A program made the position numbers and the translations under genes. From Phoma sp. XZ068 (lineage: Eukaryota > Ascomycota > Dothideomycetes > Pleosporales > Didymellaceae), in contig RBKR01000017.1 in NCBI GenBank assembly GCA_004835665.1, forward strand, positions 1,116,001-1,180,000: 64,000 nucleotides of DNA, in the 5' to 3' direction. Shown one piece after another: positions 10,245-22,474 of this stretch; positions within the stretch are counted from its first letter, which is position 1, and each line of letters starts with the position of its first letter. The notes under the pieces were generated by a model, which did no database searches, was not told the DNA's origin, and saw only the letters and a program-made list of their open reading frames with translations.

Positions 10245-12381
10245 CCGTGCACGGACTCGTGATGCGCATGGACGCGTGATGCGCACCCAACCACTTTTGA
10301 CCCCCAGATAAAAATGAGGCTATAGAGCCACGTACAATAGTTATTATTGTGAGATTATTTGGTGGAGTATTCTACAGGCCTATGCAATGAACTTTCTTAT
10401 ACAAATCTACTTATATTTTGTGGCGGTGCGGCTGCTCTGGGTGGTGACAGTGGCGCGTGGTGGAGGAGGCGTCGCAGGCTTGGGATGACTATAAGCACCT
10501 ACAGCATGACGCGTAGGCTTCTTTTTAGCTGTAATTACTTTTGAGGTTGTACAATTGCCTCTTTGGGACAATTTGACAGCTTTTTTAGTGTCGTGAGCTG
10601 CTTTTTAACGCGCTCTTTTAGCCTTGCGTTCCTCTATGGCTGCTCGCTCCTCTACCTGCGCCTGGTCTCTTACTGCCTTCTCCTTCTCCTGTTGATTACG
10701 CTTTTCTGCTGCAACCTTCTCCTTATATGCCTTATTAGCAGTGGTTAACTCCTTTATCTCTACTTTTTTTAGCTCCTCCTCTTGCCTCTCTTGTTCTTGT
10801 ACTGCTATGCAAGCCCACGCCTCCTAGAAGGCATAAGAAGACTACATTATTACACCTCTATAATACTTCTAATGCTGTTATAGGTCTAGTTGCCTATTAG
10901 GTTGCTTCTAACGCTTCTACTTTTAGTATAGCTTCTTCTATAGGCTATTAATTTTAACCTAAAGTAACTTAACTTAGGTTAATAGGTAATAGATAGTTTA
11001 ACCTAGCTTCTGCGCACCTATACTGCAGTAATCCTTAACCTCTACTTAAAGTATAGTGTAAGCTTTAAGCTAATCCTCTGTAGAATAAGCTATAGAACTA
11101 GAGGAGACTAATCCTAAGCTATTAGGTGTTGTATAGCAGAATCTATTAAGTATAATATTAGGGTTAACTAGGGATATGCTAGTAGCTATAAAGGCCTTAA
11201 GTATAAGATCTTCTTTAAATATCTATACCTAGGCAGGCTAGAATAGAGTAAAAAAGTTACCTTTTAATAGTAGGGAGAGGCCTTAAGATACCTAGAGGTA
11301 GTTATTAAGTTTATAGAAGTAGTTAAAAGTAAGAGGTTTAAAGCAAACTATATCTAATAGCTACAGTGTCTAGGTACTATAAAAGAGTAAAATAGCTAGT
11401 ATAATCTATTTCTAGTAATAGTATTTAAGGAAATTCTGTATTAGGTAACTACTATAGCTATCTATAATTAAGAGGTAGTACTTTAACTATACCTTTACCT
11501 TTATATAATAGTTAAATACCTGCTTAAGCTAGGCTAATCCTATATTATTATTTATCTATCCTAACAGCAAAGAGGTAATATAAATTAAGTATTTTCCTGC
11601 CTTAATATCTGCTACCTAGCAGCTCTATATAGTAGAGTTTTTTAAGCTAAAGATAATACCTAGAAGAAGAGTAGTACTATCTATATAAATAATAGCTAAT
11701 AGGCTTACCTACTTATATAAGCTATCTTAATAAGCCTACCTAACCTTCTTCTTCTTATATTAATACCTACTAAACACTTGTTTAGTATAACCTAGCACCC
11801 TAATTACAAAGCCCTTCTTATCTATATTATATATATACTTAGCTTCTAGCTTATAATTAGTAATTTTAGCTTGTAGAAGCTTAAAGTATAGCTTATACTT
11901 AAATACTAAATCTATATTATAGTAATTAGAGTCTATACCTATAGTCTATTAGTAGATAATTTAATTATAGTAATAGTATAGGAAGTATATAACCTACTAA
12001 TCTAAGTAGGGCTCTTAGGCAATAAAAGATATAAAATTTTATATTATATACTTTATAGGTAGACAGTAATATACTAATAACTTATTAATATACTTTACTA
12101 GATCTACTTCCTATTATTTATTAAGTTTCTAGCTATTTATAGGTGTATTATATTAGAGTGCTTATATGCCTTAGTATCTGCACGCTAATAATAAGTAATT
12201 AATACTATAATTTACTATAATTATTATATAGACAAGTTTTTTACTAGGCTTTAAATTTTTAATTTCTATAAGTGCTTTATTAATTTCTATTATAGTTATT
12301 AAGTAATTATATATTAAAATTTAGTATAGATATTATACACTAGGTATTTAGTATTTCTAGGTATTTAGTATATAGACACTA
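10245..12381 (-). mobile_element. RIP-mutated 2.1-kb-class pogo transposon
   Basis: The left end (from 10245, after TA) is nearly identical for about 90 bp to the left end of the element at 34342, including two copies of gtgatgcgca. The C-terminal tail of the transposase is readable on the minus strand from 10800 to 10420: basic, rich in KA, ER and TPPP. Farther in, the DNA is RIP-mutated and coding sense is lost. The length expected from the 34342 element puts the right end near 12381, next to the following element. The bases there do not match the left terminus even allowing for RIP, so the right boundary is uncertain. Confidence 0.6.
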
Positions 12382-12383
12382 TA

Positions 12384-14481
12384 CTAAGACTACTAAGTTA
12401 ATATATATATTAGGTTAATATATAATTTCCTTACTTTCTTAATACTATAAAATAAAGCTATATAGCTATATATAAAAGTAATTATTATAAGAAAAGTTAG
12501 TAGAATAATATATTAATATATATAAAAGTCCTCTATAAAGAACTAATAATTATAAGTTATAGTATAGCTACTATAGGTAGTAACTATATAGGAGAGTAAA
12601 GGAGCCTTCTCTATAATAATACTATACTATATATATATAGAATAGCTCTTTTTTATATAGACTTTTATAGGTGCTTTCTATAATACCTTACACTAGCCTA
12701 ATTAAGATAATTATATAGATTTAGTAGTATTATACTCTTACTTTTTATACTTATAATTAGTAGCTTCTTCTACTCTCCTCTACCTTAAGGCCTTAAGGCA
12801 CGTAGTATATATAGTAGATTATCTCTTTTTTTCTAACTTGTTATATAGTATTATAGCAGCTTACTTCTTATATTAATAGTATTATACTACTTCTTCTTCT
12901 AGTTTCTTTATCTTATTAAGCCTATTATAATAATATATATTATATACTTTACTATAGAAGTAGAGAAGGGCTTTACTATATCCCTTCTTTTATTAGTATA
13001 AGTTAAAAGTCTTCTACTTCTTCTTTAAGAGGTTTTATATAGTAACTACTATAGAAAGTCCTTTATTTTTAGCTATAAGTATCTTATAAGAAGAAAAGAG
13101 GTAGTAAAGAGTATAGTAAAGCTGCCTTATATTATCTAAGGTATTTTTACCTATAATAGCTTTATATAATTAATTAATTAAGTACTAATTATAGGCCTAA
13201 TAGGCAGAGAGGTCTTATACTTACTATTACTATTATTATTTTATTAGCTAAGTACTATATTAAGGTTAAGTAGCTATCTACCTATCTTCTTAAAGGTACT
13301 AAGTATAAGCTCTTTAGTAAATATTTACTACTAAGATTACTAGAAGAGTATAAAGAAGTTACTCTTAGGTATACCTAAGATACCTTAGCTATTATAAAAG
13401 TACTAGGTAATAGTACTACTATAGTTTTAAGCTAATAAAGTAAAGTATATAATATTAGGTAGCTATAGTAACTAAGTACTATATAAAGAAAAGATTACTA
13501 GTAGAATCTTATACTAATTATAGAAATTAATAAAGGCTATTATTATATAAGAGCTATAGCTATTAATAATAAGTAATTACTAGCTTCTGCACGCTTTCTT
13601 CTTAGTATAGTAGTTAAATAACTACTCTAGCTAGGTAAGCCCTATCTTATTACTTATTAACCTAAAGAAGTTATAGTAATAAATACTAAGTATTTTTCTA
13701 GCTTAATATTCTCTATCTAGAAGCTTTATATAGTATTATCCTTACTTATAAAAATAAGACCTAGAAGTAGAGCACTACTATTAGTATAGACACTTACTAA
13801 TAGTATTACTTACTTTTTATTACTATCTTATAGTAACTACTTATTCTTTTACTTTTTATATAAGTACTTACTAAAGATCTTCTTACTTTTAGTAATAAGA
13901 CTAATAGTAAAGCCTTTCTTATCTATATTATATATATTAGCTACCCTAATATTATATTCTTTAATTTTACTATATAGGAGGCTAAAATAGACTTTATACT
14001 TATTACTATTATTAGTAGTATAGTATACTTTGTCTATTATAGTAGTCTATTTATAGAGAAGCTTCTTAGTATAATAGTTAAGGAAGTTAGTAACCTAGGT
14101 CTTGCTAATATAATCTTTAGTAATTTCTACTATAAAATTCTTAATTATCTACCTTATAAGTAGTAAATAATACTTAGTAAGCTCCTCTATATAATTATAG
14201 AGGTTATACTCTTGTTATAGTAATAGTTTGTGTTGTTAAAGGTCTGCCTCTATACACAGGACAGTAATATATTAGTTATTATATAATAATATTAACCTTA
14301 AGAACTCTGTCTAATTAGTAACTTCTTAGTAGTAAATTTGTCTGTCTAAGCTTGCTGCACGTGCATTTTTAAGTGCATTAAAAACAGTTAACATTCTGTA
14401 GAGTTATAGTGTTAAGGAGAAAAGTGTGTTTTGGTGCTCGCGTGCATTAACCTAATGCGTGCATTGACCCGGTAGTCTCGG
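12384..14481 (-). mobile_element. RIP-mutated pogo transposon, copy A of the pair with 43383-45491
   Basis: The element is 2098 bp with TA outside both ends (12382-12383, 14482-14483). The right end still reads cgtgcattgacccgg...ctcgg. The left end is the same sequence with nearly every C or G in RIP context converted. It aligns along its length with copy B at 43383-45491. Minus-strand transposase remnants include LLIINSYSS near 13560, the mutated LLI.DGHGS catalytic block. Confidence 0.85.
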
Positions 14482-14579
14482 TATAAGGTACACAACTCAC
14501 TTGATCAAGTTCCTCAGTAGACTACTAAATACTCCTTAGGATCCGAATAGGATTGCAGCACGCAATCTAGGCAGGGTTA

Positions 14580-14795
14580 TTGGAGAGCGCCTACAGACCT
14601 TCAAGCATCATTCCGATCTGTCAGACGTTTACCACAGCCGCCAAGCTCTTCTGGATTCCTGCGAACTGGATGAAATCGGAATCAGCGGGTCTGGACGTGT
14701 CTGACATTACGCAAATCGATCCCAATGCCGAGCCATGGTGGGAAGATATGGTAGCCGAGATCTATGAGCGCGAGGGCAAGCTAGATCTGGCGTAA
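14580..14795 (+). CDS. Short hypothetical open frame beside a transposon
   Basis: A 71-codon open frame in unmutated DNA ends with the acidic stretch AEPWWEDMVAEIYEREGKLD and a stop. The last 35 residues look like genuine protein, while the N-terminal half is less convincing. It may be the last exon of a gene whose 5' part was lost when the element ending at 14481 inserted. No family was recognised. Confidence 0.3.
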   Translation: MESAYRPSSIIPICQTFTTAAKLFWIPANWMKSESAGLDVSDITQIDPNAEPWWEDMVAEIYEREGKLDLA

Positions 14796-14892
14796 CTGCT
14801 TCATTCAACGATGTCTTCACTAGGGAGAAAGATAGACACATGCATGTGAACATTAGGGTGTATTGATACGGATGCAAGATATGTGCACCTTT

Positions 14893-15973
14893 CTAGTAGG
14901 TGTAGCACAGAGTGCTTCCCTGAGTATCCAACAAATCCCTAAGCTGAACAGTAGGCGCAAGCTTACCAAGGCCAACTTCAAAGTCAAGGGTGACATTTTT
15001 ACCACTGTAGTCGAAAGGAATAATCGGGCCACCGACCTGGTGCAGGCGGGTTTTGAGATCCTTCTGTTGCCACATCCAGAAGATGTGGTCGATGTTGCCG
15101 TGGTGGAGGTAGAATACCGGCTCGCCGGGGCTGTTGTTCGCATCACCAGCCTGTCCGAGAGCACCTCCAACACCGAAGTGACCGCTTCCGTGGATGTTGG
15201 GAACGGCGAAGCTAGCCTCGCCTTCAACGGCCCTGGCAAAGCCAGTGTAGTCCTTCTGGGCGAGGACGTTGTTGACGAGCTTCTGATCGGCCCAGACGTT
15301 GATCAGAGTAGGGACGAAATCGCGCTTGAGACAGTGGGGAGTGGGGAAGTTGACTGAGAACTTGTCGGCTGTGAAAGGTCCATTTTGTACGCAACCACCT
15401 CCTGTTCCGCCAACGATGCCGAAGGGGTTTGTCTCATTAGTGGGTTCAACCTTGTTGCCGTTGCCACCGAATCCAGTGTCTGCTTGCCAGATCTCAGAGT
15501 CAAAGATGCGTGTTGAGGTGGGATTCTGAGGTTCAGCATCTAGAGACCAGTTCCAGTAGGGTTGAGCACCAGTGTAACCGCACTCTTGCCTAAGAGCCTT
15601 TTCATAGGTATAGATAAAATAGCGGTGCCAGAGAGTGAAGTGACCGACCCAGTGGATGTCGGGAGTTTGGCTACTGTGTACGGCTTGGAAGTCGTCGAAA
15701 CGGTTTATGGCTCCCTCGATGCCAGAGATGGCTGGCTTTGATGCTAGGCAGAGGACTGCATCAATATACGCCCTCTTCTGGGGAATAGAGAGTTGCTTCC
15801 TGCAGAAGGACAATGGTTAGCAGAGTCCGAGATGATTCTTTCATGTGATTGACTTACCATTCTTTTCGTACAATGGCGTTCTTGCACGTCTTTGGAGCAG
15901 AGGCAGGGAGAGCCGCGGCTACTGCTGACGAAGCCAAGTAGAGCCAAGGAACGAGAATGGAAAGGTTGACCAT
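14893..15973 (-). CDS. Secreted tyrosinase-family copper oxidase
   Basis: Two exons, 15973-15858 and 15799-14893, flank a 58-bp intron (gtaagt...ctgcag). The product is 340 aa. Residues 1 to about 20 form a signal peptide (MVNLSILVPWLYLASSAVAA). The CuA site shows H80, H88 and H97 in VHSSQ, DIHWV and LWHRYF, followed by the family block PYWNW. The CuB site shows NIHGSGHFGVGG and PVFYLHHGNIDHIFW. Such enzymes oxidise phenols to quinones outside the cell or in secondary metabolism; the substrate cannot be told from sequence. The short form without a long C-terminal extension resembles small ascomycete tyrosinase-like proteins. An AAATAAAG box lies about 100 bp upstream of the ATG. No defect is visible. 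Confidence 0.92.
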
Positions 15974-17565
15974 TTTGGCGGCTGAGGTTGAGATTGGCAG
16001 CTTTGTGTTTCGGATTGATTGAAGGCGAAAGCTTATTGTCCCTGGCTGGTGACTGTGACTGTCGAGGGCATCAAGCTTTATTTGTGCCTCACTGCAGGCC
16101 TTAACATACCCACTTTACCCGTCTGAGCCTCATCAAAAGATGACTATGCAACTAAAGTCCGAGCCACAAAGGCATGAGTAACGAACGGAAATAAGTGTTG
16201 AAGGCAAGAACGGGGCATTGGACCACTTGCCGTAGTATTTGGGGCGAGATCCGGGTCTGGAAAAAGCTTGTATGCATGGCGATTCAGGAGAGATGCGGTC
16301 GTGTGGCACAGCTGCATGGTCTTTCGAGGTGCCTTGGGTCTGGAGGATTGAGTTCGGAGAATGCAACGCGTGCGAAGCGCTTCGATGTGCATACTCCGGT
16401 AGACGCACGCTCACCGGCGATTTTGGTAATAAGCCATGGCTTCTATGTGGCGCACATGCAACGGTGATTGGCCTGCGAGTATTCCATGCGCATGAAGCAA
16501 ATTCGTATCGAAGTTCTCCTTGCATGCTTACCGGCGTATTCTGCTGTGTTACGGTGATGATATGACCAAACGCGTATTGATCTCCGTAGCAATAGCCTGC
16601 ACAATTTTCGCATGGCTGATAGGATGATTACGGATGATTGCGCCCGGTGGGCCGGCCTAGAGATTCCTGTAGGATTACCTCGCATGGCTAAGAATGGATT
16701 GCCCGAGATCCTAGAGCATGGCATGTTAATGTTACCTCTCATGTGTGCTTCCTTCGTTCATCTTGGATAACGCGTCGCAATAACTTTGGAATCTGATCGG
16801 CTGAAATCAAACTCCCCTGCGCCGCTCTGGTTGGCAATGCAGAAGGTGAGGCTGCGAGATTTCTGTCGCGGGGACGGAAGAGCTTGCGGGACAGGTTGAC
16901 CCGCTTTCGCGCTAAGATCCTGCTGGTTTCTGGGCCGTGTCAACCAGCGATTGACGGGTACTCGGGTGCCAATAAAAGCCGCACACCCTATAGTCAAAGC
17001 CCTAGCAAAAGTTCAGGAACACCGCCCATAGCGATCTTCCAGGTTATCTTACTCAACACAAACAAGATTCCAGAGCCTACAAAAACACAGTCTTGTGGAG
17101 AATAATTTCCTCTATGTATCTGTCTTTTTAGAATTTTTATTCAGGCTATTGTTGTGGGTTTGCGTGGAGGAGGTAGTTTGGGTGTGCGGCTTTTTTTGTC
17201 ACACGAGGTGACGGGAAAACACAGGGTCAACTGTGGCAAATAGGATGAGATGCGAGGAGAGACAAACACGGCACATAGCTCCTGCGGGATCATGGCGCCG
17301 TGGACACCGGAGCGTTCCTTTATTGCGGAGCTGTCGGCCCACCAAACATGCGTTTTTCGACCACGAAGCCATACTCTGATTTCCGGCATCCTACAGTATG
17401 GTGATGCGCTAACGCACATACGACTGACCACTCAAGACTTCGAAGAAGTTACTCCTATCTTCACGCGGAAGATCGAGTCTAAAAGCTCACTTTGTTCGTC
17501 CGGGTACCAGCTCGGCCGGGGAACGGGGGAGTTGTCGAGCCGTCCAGGCGATAACCGAGGGAAAC
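15974..17565. other. Intergenic region, no supported gene
   Basis: GC-balanced, non-RIP DNA upstream of the tyrosinase gene. Several open frames overlap on both strands (16133-16742, 17141-17573) but none has recognisable motifs, and they shadow one another. The part next to 15973 should hold the tyrosinase promoter. Confidence 0.5.
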
Positions 17566-17567
17566 TA

Positions 17568-19358
17568 AGCTAGCTGGGGTACTTTCCGCCCGGGGGTAGT
17601 TTCCGCCCACCCAAACCAGCCATCACCAACACGTTTAGAGTCGAATTTTGACAATAATATTACTTATACTTGCCATACATTATACATAGATTGAAGCGTA
17701 GCATTAGCTGCTGCTGCTGCTACCTTTGCTGCTTCTTTTGTATAAGGTTTCTTAGTATTTTTAGCAGCTTTTTGAGCAGCCCTATCGATGGCAGCTTGTA
17801 TTGCCTCAACGTTACTAAACTGCTCATTTTGATCAACTTTTACTCGCTTTCTTGACTGTATATTTAACAGATGACTGAGTTGATATCTAAGTCTCTTGTT
17901 CTCAGTTTCCAGTCTCGCTGCTTGAGTATTTGAGCGTTCAATAGCCTTGCCTGCCTTGCCAAGCACTATACGGGTACTCCGATCGATAGTATTCGTCCGA
18001 AGTAGACGTTGTTGAGCCATATATAGATCCTGTGAACCTCGTGGGGTCTCAAAGGTGATATCTGAAGTATTTGACGGCTGATCGATTGGTGGAGGAGTAC
18101 TTGGTCGGCCTAATACTTAGGATGAGAGCAGTACTAGGCTTGGATTGTACAGGCAGAGGCCTGCAGCCTTCCAACCAGCTCAGATAACTCGTTCTAAGAG
18201 TGCTTTTTCTTGTGCAATATTGTATAATATTACAAATCTCTCCTTCTTGATTGGTGCTGCGTCATCAAGTGCAGAGAGAGCTCGGATCTCGTTTCAATAC
18301 GCTGTTTTTAGAACAGAGAAAGGAGAGAGATCCAGCGGCTGTAGTATATGTGAGGTATAAGGTGGGATATACAGGAGGTGTATATTGTTAAGTTTGCAGA
18401 GTATCATGAAGTTGATTAGAGTGTGTAAGCCGTAGCTATCAAGGAGGAGTAGTCTCGGCCGGGGAGACGATAGAGTAGTATTTAGTATAAAAATACGCTG
18501 TAACCACTTATATCTAATCTTATTTAAAGTCTAGCTGTTCTCTAATGTTGTATAGAGCCAATCAGGGGCTCCTTTGGCTAGAAACTATGTAGTTTGTAGA
18601 GACTTCCCCTTAAAAACTACTAACGCCTGTAGTCTCCAGCCTATAGCAGAGATTGTCTCTATAATTAATACCTACTTACAATTCTCTAGAGACTTGACAT
18701 AAGCCTTCTTCTTAGTAGAGCTTCTAAGCACCTGCTTGTTTGTACATACCCCTAGGGCTACTCCAGTCTTATCTATATTCTACATATCCTTATATTATAT
18801 ACCCAGCTCAATTCTAGTACGCTTAAACAGCTTAAGAAAAGCTTAGATAAGGTCTAGATTAGCTGCCTGAGCCCTTGAGGCTTTAATCTTTTAGCTAATA
18901 ATAGAGGCAACGCGTAGTTAACATAATAGAAACTGTAATATCTATTTATTACTGAGAGGCTCGTAATCGCCATTCATCTAAAGTATTTAAGTAGCTGCTT
19001 CTCGTACGCAAGCGTGTGAAGGAGGCTGTGCGCGTAAGTCCTTATTAAGTATCTATTGTACTAAGTTGTCTTCTTGCTCTGGAGTCAATTGTTGCTGGTG
19101 TTGATGAGCTATCGCGTGTGGAAGTTGACCAGCCATCTAGCCGCGTAGTGACGATCGAGGGATCCTATACGCTGCAGCCGCCTTCCGCACGCTTGTAAAA
19201 ACACCAGAATTGAGATCACAGATAGCGTTTTGTATTGCAACTTCACGAGTATCCATTTTAAGTGTGTGATAGTGGAAAAATAGAGCTTCAAAAACAGTGT
19301 GGACGCGTTGGTGGGGTGGGCGGAAACTACCCCCGGGCGGAAAGCACCCCAGCTAGCT
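17568..19358 (-). mobile_element. Pogo-type transposon with 45-bp terminal repeats
   Basis: The element is 1791 bp. Its 45-bp inverted ends (17568-17612 and 19314-19358) start agctagctggggt and contain the repeated block ctttccgccc / gtttccgccc. They differ at one base, and TA flanks both sides. The ends and outer thirds are nearly unmutated, while about 18500-18950 carries RIP-type stops. It holds one minus-strand transposase pseudogene. Confidence 0.88.
17664..19256 (-). pseudogene. Pogo-type transposase pseudogene
   Basis: It starts at ATG 19256 with an N-terminal psq helix-turn-helix (VRKAAAAYRIPRSSLRG) that is broken by TAG soon after. The C-terminal 118 codons (18020-17664) are open and encode the leucine-heptad, alanine/lysine-rich tail typical of fungal DDE_1 transposases (ARLETENKRLRYQLSHL, then QKAAKNTKKPYTKEAAKVAA). 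The catalytic middle is unreadable because of stops. Confidence 0.75.
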
Positions 19359-19713
19359 TATAGTAGACCGTTCAAAGCAAAGAGCCGCACCAACTCCAAC
19401 CAGGATGACTGCACCGAACGCGCGAATCCTTCGCCCTTCCTCAGCGTTTAGCTCGTGTTGCTTATCCAATGATGGCTCGGGGATGCCAGCCGTCCCCAGG
19501 AGATTTTACTCACGCATTTGCGGTCCTGTTGGACACACGGCAGGATAATAAGAAGAAGGATTCACAAGATGAAGCTGCCCAAAGTGCTGGATCATGATGT
19601 TATGCGGCGCGGAGGGTCAAGCTTCAAGGAGGAGCAAGAATTATTCATAGCCCAGAGGTTGCCATGATCTCTTTGTGATTCTCGTGATTCGAATGTGAGT
19701 GTATTCCTACAGT

Positions 19714-21040
19714 ATGACAAGCAGCACGCCTGGCTATGGTATCACCTGGGACAATGGTTCGCGACAGCCTATGTTTCTGATCGTCACTGGAGTTCTCCTA
19801 TTGTTCTCGACAATCGCTGTAGCGCTAAGGTACGATCTTTCGGAACCTTGATTTACTTACTCGCCGCAAGACCTGCTCACTATCTGCTAGGCTGTACTGT
19901 CGCCTCACCTTCATACGATATGTAGGATTAGACGACAAGTTCATGATATGTGCGTGGGTGATCGCTATCTCACTCGGTATTCAGAATGGTTTTCTTGTCA
20001 GCTGGGGAACTGGGTATGTATACCCGTAGTAGAAAATTTGACGGCGACTGACGGAAGACGAAGGCGACACAATGCCGATTTAGATCATTCGATCATTATA
20101 ATCCCTACGTTCAAGCACTGGTATGCATATCAGCTAGTTTACCCTTGGGCGTTGCTATTCGTCAAAGCTAGCATACTGGCACTCTACTACCGGATCTTCA
20201 CACAAACGAATTTTCGCTACGCTGTATACGCCGTTAGTATATTCGTCACTGTTCAGACCATCGTAGTCACTTTCGTCAACGTATGTCATACGCGAAACCC
20301 CAGCATTCCCCCGAGCTCGAAGCTGACTGATCCAGGCTTTCGAATGCGGTGCGAAAGAGCCATGGAGAGCATGGGTCCCTACCTTTCCCAAAGGATGCAA
20401 CGACCTTCCTAGGACGTATTTCGCGATGGCCTCTGTCAACATCCTCACAGATATCTTCATCCTAGCCATGCCAATGCGAGCTTTCGGACAGCTAAAACTC
20501 CAACGAACAAAGCGCATTGCACTCCTCGGTGTCTTCATGGTCGGAGGTGTAGCAGTTATCGCATCCATTGTCCGTCTCTACGCTCTCTGGGTATACGCTG
20601 TAACAGACGACCCACCCTACGACGACATATTTATCCTCCTTCTTTCCCAAATCGAGATAAACGCTGCTATAACATCCGCTTCAGCACCCGCCCTCCGCCC
20701 TCTCCTCAACAAAGCCTTTACTTCGTCCTCGCACAACCGCTCTGGCCCAGGCTACCCAGCTTCTTTCGCACCTGGCGGCCAAAACAGCAAGATGTTTAGT
20801 TGCACAGCTAGAACACGTTCGAACGGACAAATGGAGCTCTACACGTTCAATGGGGGCAATAGGACTATCAAGGTACCAGTAGGCGGTACGCGCAATACGA
20901 GCGAGGAATCGATATTGGGTGTGGAAGGTATTACAAAGACCGTGGACATGACAATCGAAGAAGACTATGTGAGGGAGTCAGTACATGGGAAGAGTGGAGA
21001 GACGCAGGGGTATGACGGTGTAAGACATAGCGATGTATGA
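19714..21040 (+). CDS. Fungal rhodopsin-domain (SAT4-type) integral membrane protein
   Basis: Four exons (19714-19829, 19891-20013, 20064-20280, 20336-21040) join in frame to about 386 aa. The assignment rests on the order of family landmarks: an N-terminal hydrophobic helix (MFLIVTGVLLLFSTIAVAL), the CRLTFIRYVGLDDKFM loop, the GRH motif at the exon 2/3 junction, a helix with KASILALYYRIF, the FECG...W...C loop at exon 4, then NILTDIFILAMP and ITSASAPALRPL. About seven membrane segments are expected, with a hydrophilic cytosolic tail of about 120 residues. The exon 3 acceptor was chosen to give GRH; an acceptor 6 bp upstream would add two arginines. Proteins of this family are common in filamentous fungi, but their ligand or role is unknown. 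Confidence 0.85.
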
Positions 21041-21232
21041 ATTGAGTAGACAAGAAACCTGAATAGTCTTACAAACATGGGCTAGAAGAGGACAGCAACC
21101 TTGCGTGGTTGGAAAGCCGTCTCCTGATCTCTTTTGACTCCTCACGATTGCCTTACCTGAACCAGTTGAATGTCTCAGTTCATCAGACCACAGCCTCATT
21201 GAAACTCTACATTTGAAACAAAGGCTGCACGA

Positions 21233-21829
21233 TTATGCGGATACTTCAATGGCGGGCCGCGTTCTCTCAATAACAGAGCTATTGCAAATATAGCCCGCAG
21301 CCTGGTTTGGACTTGCTGCACTCTTCGGCGATTCACTGTCTAATTTTGCTAATCTTTGTACGTTCCCTGGCTGCTCTGGATTTTTATCTGCGCTTACATG
21401 TGGCTGCAGAATACTAGTTTGCACCTCTAGCAGAATCTCTGCGGTCCTTGTATCTGTGTCGCTCATCTGTTGTTGAATACGCCTCTCGTACGCATCGCGA
21501 TCTGTTTGTCGCTTGCCTTGAGTTGGCTGATGACTCTGGCGGCCTCGATGTCGTCTTCTGGGAGCTGTGCGAGAGGAAATAGCGGACGAATAGCACCATC
21601 CTCATCCTCGTCGGGCTGGATGAGAGGATCTCGAGGAACAGGAAGGTTGGCACTGATGCGAAGACCAAGGCTTGAGGGGGTGGCAGACGGAACATCTGGG
21701 GGTTCAGGTGCGTAGTGGATGAAGTCGGGGCGAGTCTCGCACTGGACAGCACTGTTGTTGATTGTACTTTCGCTTGGCTTCAGCCTTAGCTTTATCAGTT
21801 AGGTGCTTTTTTGGTCTTCCTGCTGGCAT
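21233..21829 (-). pseudogene. Decayed fragment of a repeat-family protein (relative of 28249-30033)
   Basis: Starting at ATG 21829 (MPAGRPKKHLTDKAKAEAKR), the coding sense moves through three frames. It passes DFIHYAPEPPDVPSAT, LGLRISANLPVPRDPLIQPDED and EDDIEAARVISQLKASD, and finishes with DTRTAEILLEVQTS. The same blocks occur in the same order at 28350-28735, where they are less broken. At least two frameshifts mean no complete protein is made. The family appears to be a dispersed repeat gene; I do not recognise a named domain. Confidence 0.65.
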
Positions 21830-22474
21830 ACTGTAAGCTGTAGAGTACGCGTTATTGCTACAGAGACTTCAGGGGCAGAGCGCAACAGACATTCAGCAGT
21901 TTAATTCAGATTAGGTTAGTGCAGTTGTTAAATAATTGCTTTCGAGTTAGCGCCTCGCTGAGGTACGCTTTACCGAGTTAAGACTTAACTTCACAGCGAC
22001 ACCACCTTCCAACACGGATTACTCCACAAATACAACTCGGATCGCAATTCTAAGAAGTGCGTTCGATTCTAGGTACGGATATTTACAGACATGGGCCTTA
22101 AAGGTCAAATTTTATATCTTGATTTTATTCTAACCCTGGCCCTAAAATCCCTCTTCCACTCTGACCATAGTGCTCCTTATTACCGTGACACCACGACAAC
22201 GGCTTGCTATAGGGTAGAGATAAGTCGATGAGCATTTTGTATGCAAGGCAACGATAACAGATACGCAGATGCATGGCGTCTGCACACTACAGGCCGATGA
22301 GGTGGTCAGTGATGTCCATCTGTCCGAACGACCTGGCGATTTCGATGTCCTCAAGAACGCAGTATATCAACATTTTTTTATCTCGCCATCAATCCACCAT
22401 TTGATGATTCCACTTGGATGCCTTGCTCAATCCTCACTCATTGATCACATTGTTTACAAAACCAATCATCCGAA
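21830..22474. other. Intergenic, probable promoter region of the dynamin-like gene
   Basis: No supported gene. Short overlapping frames near 22142-22535 are not convincing. The last 100-200 bp lie directly upstream of the GTPase start at 22475. Confidence 0.45.

Noticed and set aside
16133..16742. Overlapping open frames on both strands upstream of the tyrosinase
   Set aside because: Four or more frames cover the same bases, none with motifs or splice context. They are probably chance.
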